Assembly: GCF_014640535.1 (NCBI RefSeq)
Contig: NZ_BMHD01000001.1
Coordinates: forward strand, 1,862,214 to 1,926,213
Direction of reading: 5' to 3'
Origin: Cnuibacter physcomitrellae
GTDB lineage: Bacteria; Actinomycetota; Actinomycetes; Actinomycetales; Microbacteriaceae
DNA: 64,000 nt
The notes under the pieces were generated by a model, which searched no databases, was not told the origin of the DNA, and saw nothing but the letters and a program-made list of their open reading frames with translations. Position numbers and translations under genes: made by a program. Below, in pieces: positions 60,786-64,000 of this stretch (its first letter is position 1; each line of letters opens with the position of its first letter).

Positions 60786-60908
60786 ATGAAGGTCCGCAAC
60801 TCGATCAAGTCGATGAAGAACCAGCCCGGATCGCAGGTGGTGCGCCGCCGCGGACGCGTCTTCGTCATCAACAAGCTCAACCCGCGCTTCAAGGCACGCC
60901 AGGGCTGA
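60786..60908 (+). CDS. rpmJ: Ribosomal protein bL36, zinc-ligand-free paralogue
   Basis: A 40-residue protein of bL36 length and pattern ([17 protein letters not shown], then [23 protein letters not shown]). The three Cys and one His that hold zinc in standard L36 are absent. Such C-minus paralogues replace the zinc form during zinc starvation, freeing zinc from ribosomes. AAGAAGGAG precedes the ATG and a Zur-like box lies upstream, which fits that role. A clear terminator follows. Confidence 0.93.
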   Translation: MKVRNSIKSMKNQPGSQVVRRRGRVFVINKLNPRFKARQG

Positions 60909-60917
60909 GCCCCGATC

Positions 60918-60954
60918 CGCACCTCCGCTTGCCGTTTCAGCACGCGGAGGTGCG
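60918..60954 (+). terminator. Hairpin after L36
   Basis: CGCACCTCCGC and GCGGAGGTGCG form a perfect 11-base stem with a 15-base loop that contains TTTC, 9 bases after the L36 stop. Confidence 0.75.
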
Positions 60955-60984
60955 CGGCCGGCGCGCATCCGCTGAGATGGGGAC

Positions 60985-61692
60985 ATGCACACCCATTCCG
61001 ACCCGGCCGGGCACGCGCACGGCACCTCCGACCCGGCCCCGGTCGACTTCTGGGAAGAGCGCTACGGCAGCTCCGGACAGGTGTGGTCCGGACGGGTCAA
61101 CGCGACGACGGCGTCCGTGGTCACCGACCTCGAGGCAGCCGGAGTGGTGCCGGGCACAGCCCTCGACCTCGGATGCGGGGAGGGCGGCGACGCGATCTGG
61201 CTCGCCCAGCGAGGATGGCGGGTCACCGGCCTCGACATCTCCCCGACGGCCATCGGCCGAGCCCGCGACGCAGCCGTCACCGCCGGTCTCGGCGAGGACC
61301 AGGTGAGCTTCATCGCCACGGACCTCTCGGCTTGGATGGCCGGCGCGGCCGGCCGAGGAACGGACTCCGTCGACCTCGTCACGGCGAGCTTCTTCCACTC
61401 CCCGGTCCTGCTTCCGCGCGGCGAGATCCTGGCGGCGGCGGCGAGCCTGGTCGCTCCGGGCGGGCACCTGCTCCTCGTCACGCACGCGGCGGTGCCGCCG
61501 TGGGCGACGGGCGAGGACGCCGCCCACCACGCGGATCTCCTGAGCCCCGCGGAGGAGGTCGAGGCGCTCGCGCTCGACCCGACCGAGTGGGAGCTGCTGC
61601 TCGTCGAGACACGCACCCGCCAGGCCACCGCGCCGAACGGCGAGCCCGCCGTCCTCGACGACGGCGTCGTCCTCGCCCGCCGCATCGCCTGA
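60985..61692 (+). CDS. SAM-dependent methyltransferase with His-rich N-terminus
   Basis: A 235-residue methyltransferase of the TehB/TPMT-like class I type. It has ALDLGCGEGGDAIWLA near 58, VTGLDISPTAIGRARD near 78 and DLVTASFFHSPV near 125. The first 17 residues contain four His (MHTHSDPAGHAHG), which may bind metal. Its substrate is unknown; thiol or oxyanion methylation is possible by family. It follows the L36 terminator by 30 bases and has its own start region. The gap 61693-61885 is GC-rich with GCAGCAC repeats and no gene. Confidence 0.88.
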   Translation: MHTHSDPAGHAHGTSDPAPVDFWEERYGSSGQVWSGRVNATTASVVTDLEAAGVVPGTALDLGCGEGGDAIWLAQRGWRVTGLDISPTAIGRARDAAVTAGLGEDQVSFIATDLSAWMAGAAGRGTDSVDLVTASFFHSPVLLPRGEILAAAASLVAPGGHLLLVTHAAVPPWATGEDAAHHADLLSPAEEVEALALDPTEWELLLVETRTRQATAPNGEPAVLDDGVVLARRIA

Positions 61693-61885
61693 GCCGCAGC
61701 GCAGCCGCTGTAGCGCCCGTCGAGCAGGCCCGCGATCCCACCGGATCCGCAGCACAGCCGCGGGCCAGTCGAGACCGGCGCATCGCCCGAGCCCGCACCG
61801 CACCTCACCTCACCGCAGCACGACGCTGCGGGGCACCGCAGCACAGCACTGCAGCGGGCGGAGCCGCGCGGCAGCGCGGGCGGCG

Positions 61886-63112
61886 CTACTGCAGCGGCTC
61901 CACCTTCGCGGTGACGATGTGCCGCGCGGCGTCCGCCACCCGCGCCGCGAACGCGGGATCGGCCTGCGCCTTCGCGAGCACCGCGGCGTACATCTCCGGA
62001 TACACGGACGAGTCCGCCGACACGAGCAGCAGGTCCACGCCCGCCGAGAGGGCGAGCGTCGCCCGGTCGCCGGGCGACCACGCCTGCACCTCGGCCGCCG
62101 CGGAGAGGTCGTCCGTGGTGATCACCCCCTGGAAGCCGAGCTGGTCGCGGAGCAGCGTGGTCGCGATGGTGCTCGAGAACGCCGCCGGCGCCGACGGGTC
62201 GATGTTCGCGTAGGTGGCGGTCGAGAGCATCACGACGGCCGGTCCCTGCGCGAGCAGCGCGCGGTAGACGCTGATGTCGGGCCCGTCGGTGGTGACGACG
62301 GTGTCGGTCACCCCGGTGTCGGTGTCGGTGTTCTCGCCCACGTGCCCCAGGCCCGGGAAGTGCTTCAGCGTCGGCATCACGCCCGCGTCGCGCATCCCGG
62401 TGGCGAACGCCCCCGCCCCGGCGATCACCGCATCCGCCGAGTAGCCGTACTCGCGGTCGAGCTCGCCGATCGGCGGGTTGCTCTGCGCGGTCTCCGGGCT
62501 CGTGACGATGTCGGCGACGGGGGCGAGGTTCATGTTGACGCCGGCCTGCCCGAGCTCCGCTCCCCACTGGGCGGCGGAGGCGCGCAGCTGGTCGGGCGAG
62601 GACTGCCCCTGCGTGAGGGCCGACGGCATGTCGTCGAACCCGGGCCCCGACAGCACCTGGACGTCGCCGCCCTCCTGATCGGTCGACACCCACAGCTTGG
62701 GTGCCCCGGCCGGCAGCGCCGAGGTGAACTGCTGGACCACCTGCGAGGTGGCGTCGACCCCGGCGGAGGAGCGGCCGTGGAGGAAGATGCCGCCGATCTG
62801 CTGCTGGCTGACGGCATCCAGCGTGGTCTGATCGACGGAGTCGGCAGCGGTGCCCACCATGAACAGCTGGGCCACCTGCTGCTCGAGGCTCATGCCCGCG
62901 ATCGGGTCGACCGGGGTCGGCGTCGGCGTGGGGGTCGGCGTGCGCGTGGGAGACGCCGTCGGCGACGCCGTGGGCGTTCCGGGCGACGGGTCGGGCGCGA
63001 CGCACCCCGCGAGCGCGAGCACGGCAGCACCGGCCGCGGTCACGAGCCCCATCCGGCGGGCGACTCGTCGGCGGGTCGGGATGGATCGGAGAGCGGTGCT
63101 TCGGGTGCGCAT
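61886..63112 (-). CDS. Glycoside hydrolase family 3 lipoprotein (NagZ-like)
   Basis: A 408-residue exported enzyme. A basic start and hydrophobic helix end in lipobox LALAGC (Cys about 38), followed by a Thr/Pro-rich linker and a GH3 TIM barrel. The NagZ-type hallmarks are LMVGTAADSV, STDQEGG near 155, the KHFPGLGHVGENTDTDTG loop near 248 and ITTDDLSAAA near 330 with the nucleophile Asp. It probably removes beta-N-acetylglucosamine from wall fragments. TAGGTT lies 8 bases before the ATG. The 190-base gap after its start (63113-63302) holds no gene that I can support. Confidence 0.9.
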   Translation of the reverse strand: MRTRSTALRSIPTRRRVARRMGLVTAAGAAVLALAGCVAPDPSPGTPTASPTASPTRTPTPTPTPTPVDPIAGMSLEQQVAQLFMVGTAADSVDQTTLDAVSQQQIGGIFLHGRSSAGVDATSQVVQQFTSALPAGAPKLWVSTDQEGGDVQVLSGPGFDDMPSALTQGQSSPDQLRASAAQWGAELGQAGVNMNLAPVADIVTSPETAQSNPPIGELDREYGYSADAVIAGAGAFATGMRDAGVMPTLKHFPGLGHVGENTDTDTGVTDTVVTTDGPDISVYRALLAQGPAVVMLSTATYANIDPSAPAAFSSTIATTLLRDQLGFQGVITTDDLSAAAEVQAWSPGDRATLALSAGVDLLLVSADSSVYPEMYAAVLAKAQADPAFAARVADAARHIVTAKVEPLQ

Positions 63113-63302
63113 CGCTCTAGAACCTACCCGGACTCGCCTGCGCGACGGCCGTGGGCGTGAGGTACGACCCACCCGATGGCCGCAGAAAGGTACCGTGAGA
63201 GCCGACATGGCGCGCAGAGGACGCCATGCGCGCTCTGAGGCTCCCTTTCGACGGTCAGGCGGCCACCGGGCCCGCCCAGGCCCGCCCCGGCCCGCGCCGG
63301 CC

Positions 63303-63785
63303 TCAGCCGGCCGCGTCGGCGAGGATGTCCTGCACCACGCGGCACGCGTCGTGGTCGCCGTCGCCGGTGTGCATACCCGCGGCCGCGCGCTCCACGAGCG
63401 AGCGCAGCGACGCGCTCTCCTCGGCCGTGAGCCCGGGGAACATCCCCGCCTCGACCGCAGCGACCCGGGCCCGCAGCTCCTCGACGCGCGACCGCCCGGA
63501 TGCGGTGAGCACCAGTCGACGCACCCGCCGGTCGCGCGCATCCGCCGTCCGCTCCACGAGGCCCGCCGCCGCGAGGTCGTCGAGCACGTAGGTGAGCACG
63601 GTGCGGTCGATGCCGAGGTGCATCGCGATCGAGGCCTGCGTCGGCGGGTCGCCCGTGGCGAGGGTGCTGAGGATCTGGAAGCCCCGCGGCCCGTGCGGCA
63701 GGTCGCCCACCGCCTCCTCCGTCTCGCGCTGCCAGGCGCGGAACACCACGCCGAGTGCCCAGCCGAGCTCCGAGTCGTGCGCCAT
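63303..63785 (-). CDS. MarR-family transcriptional regulator
   Basis: A 160-residue winged-helix regulator. The HTH is at about 48-72 (DPPTQASIAMHLGIDRTVLTYVLDDL), the wing has TADARDRRVRRLVLT, and dimerisation helices lie at both ends. TAGGAT ends 6 bases before the ATG, so it is probably leaderless. It is divergent from a flavin-dependent monooxygenase gene, and the 75-base gap with GTTGTACGAC-like near-palindromes is a probable operator region. MarR proteins usually respond to small aromatic or oxidative signals. Confidence 0.92.
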   Translation of the reverse strand: MAHDSELGWALGVVFRAWQRETEEAVGDLPHGPRGFQILSTLATGDPPTQASIAMHLGIDRTVLTYVLDDLAAAGLVERTADARDRRVRRLVLTASGRSRVEELRARVAAVEAGMFPGLTAEESASLRSLVERAAAGMHTGDGDHDACRVVQDILADAAG

Positions 63786-63860
63786 GAGCAGATCCTACCG
63801 GAATACGTTGTGAATCAGATAGGTTGTACGACAGACGATCTTTCAACCAGAGGACCTCGC

Positions 63861-64000
63861 ATGGACTACGGTCATCCGATCCGCTTCGGAACCTTCATCA
63901 CCCCGACGGCGGCGAGCCCGCAGGCGTCGGTCGCGCTGGCTCAGCTCAGCGAGCAGCTCGGGTACGACCTGGTCACCTTCCAGGACCACCCGTACCAGCC
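63861..64000 (+). CDS. LLM-class flavin-dependent oxidoreductase (cut by right edge)
   Basis: Only the first 46 residues are seen. MDYGHPIRFGTFITPTAASP, then QASVALAQLSEQLGYDLVTFQDHPYQP matches the first strand-helix-strand of luciferase-like monooxygenases or F420-dependent reductases. AGAGGACCTCGC precedes the ATG, and TAGGTT at 63820 may be the -10 box. It is divergent from the MarR gene and is its probable target. Confidence 0.82.
   Translation, partial: MDYGHPIRFGTFITPTAASPQASVALAQLSEQLGYDLVTFQDHPYQ

Overview
This is a high-GC actinobacterial chromosome segment, most likely from the order Micrococcales and plausibly Microbacteriaceae. Family content points this way: a kinase/phosphatase/FHA/SEDS cluster, BMP-type nucleoside transport, an F420-type split-barrel enzyme, secreted AroQ chorismate mutase and LAATG-type surface sorting signals. 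So do the many genes whose ATG or GTG lies only 6-8 bases after a TANNNT -10 box, as expected for leaderless transcripts. No species is assigned.

Layout. 1-6312 (minus) is a tightly coupled operon: FHA protein, a fused SEDS glycosyltransferase-transpeptidase, an unknown protein, a PP2C phosphatase and an atypical protein kinase that runs off the left edge. It looks like a cell-wall synthesis unit under Ser/Thr phosphorylation control. 6487-12402 (plus) holds a small unknown gene, a CocE-type hydrolase, phosphoketolase and four small genes.

12517-22764 is an integrated element in the 3' end of tRNA-Arg(ACG). It is bounded by a 44-bp direct repeat and is visibly less GC-rich than its surroundings. 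Integrase, excisionase and a rolling-circle-type Rep sit at the left, like an actinomycete integrative element (AICE), but no FtsK/Tra-type DNA pump is visible. The middle has four overlapping small genes of unknown function, a structured noncoding stretch and a serine recombinase. The right end carries the most intriguing cargo. A ComF-like phosphoribosyltransferase, a DprA/SLOG protein and a 71-residue protein form one operon. Divergent from it is a tyrosine-recombinase-like protein that seems to have lost catalytic residues and is joined to a HEPN-like domain with an R-x4-H motif. I infer a defence, ssDNA-handling or element-control module.

22965-32934 is chromosomal: a YbjQ protein, an IPT/TIG surface protein, acetolactate decarboxylase, alanine dehydrogenase with a divergent Lrp/AsnC regulator, a secreted subtilase, a HAD phosphatase, a nucleoside deaminase, a membrane protein and a LacI regulator. 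33195-50067 is a nucleoside/nucleobase region. It has two importers (NMT1/THI5-like and BMP-type), purine nucleoside phosphorylase, adenosine deaminase, two amidohydrolases, a creatininase-type amidohydrolase and a GATase-like protein. Two LacI repressors flank it, with matching CG-centred operators at their own promoters and at the transporter promoters.

50106-64000 holds small membrane proteins, a TetR gene with a double operator, an ABC exporter, hydrolases and methyltransferases, a PfkB kinase, secreted chorismate mutase, a zinc-ligand-free L36 behind a Zur-like box, a GH3 lipoprotein and a MarR gene divergent from a flavin monooxygenase cut by the right edge. Intergenic spaces throughout carry several families of 55-75-bp imperfect hairpins, some repeated with near-constant length, resembling REP/MITE-type elements.
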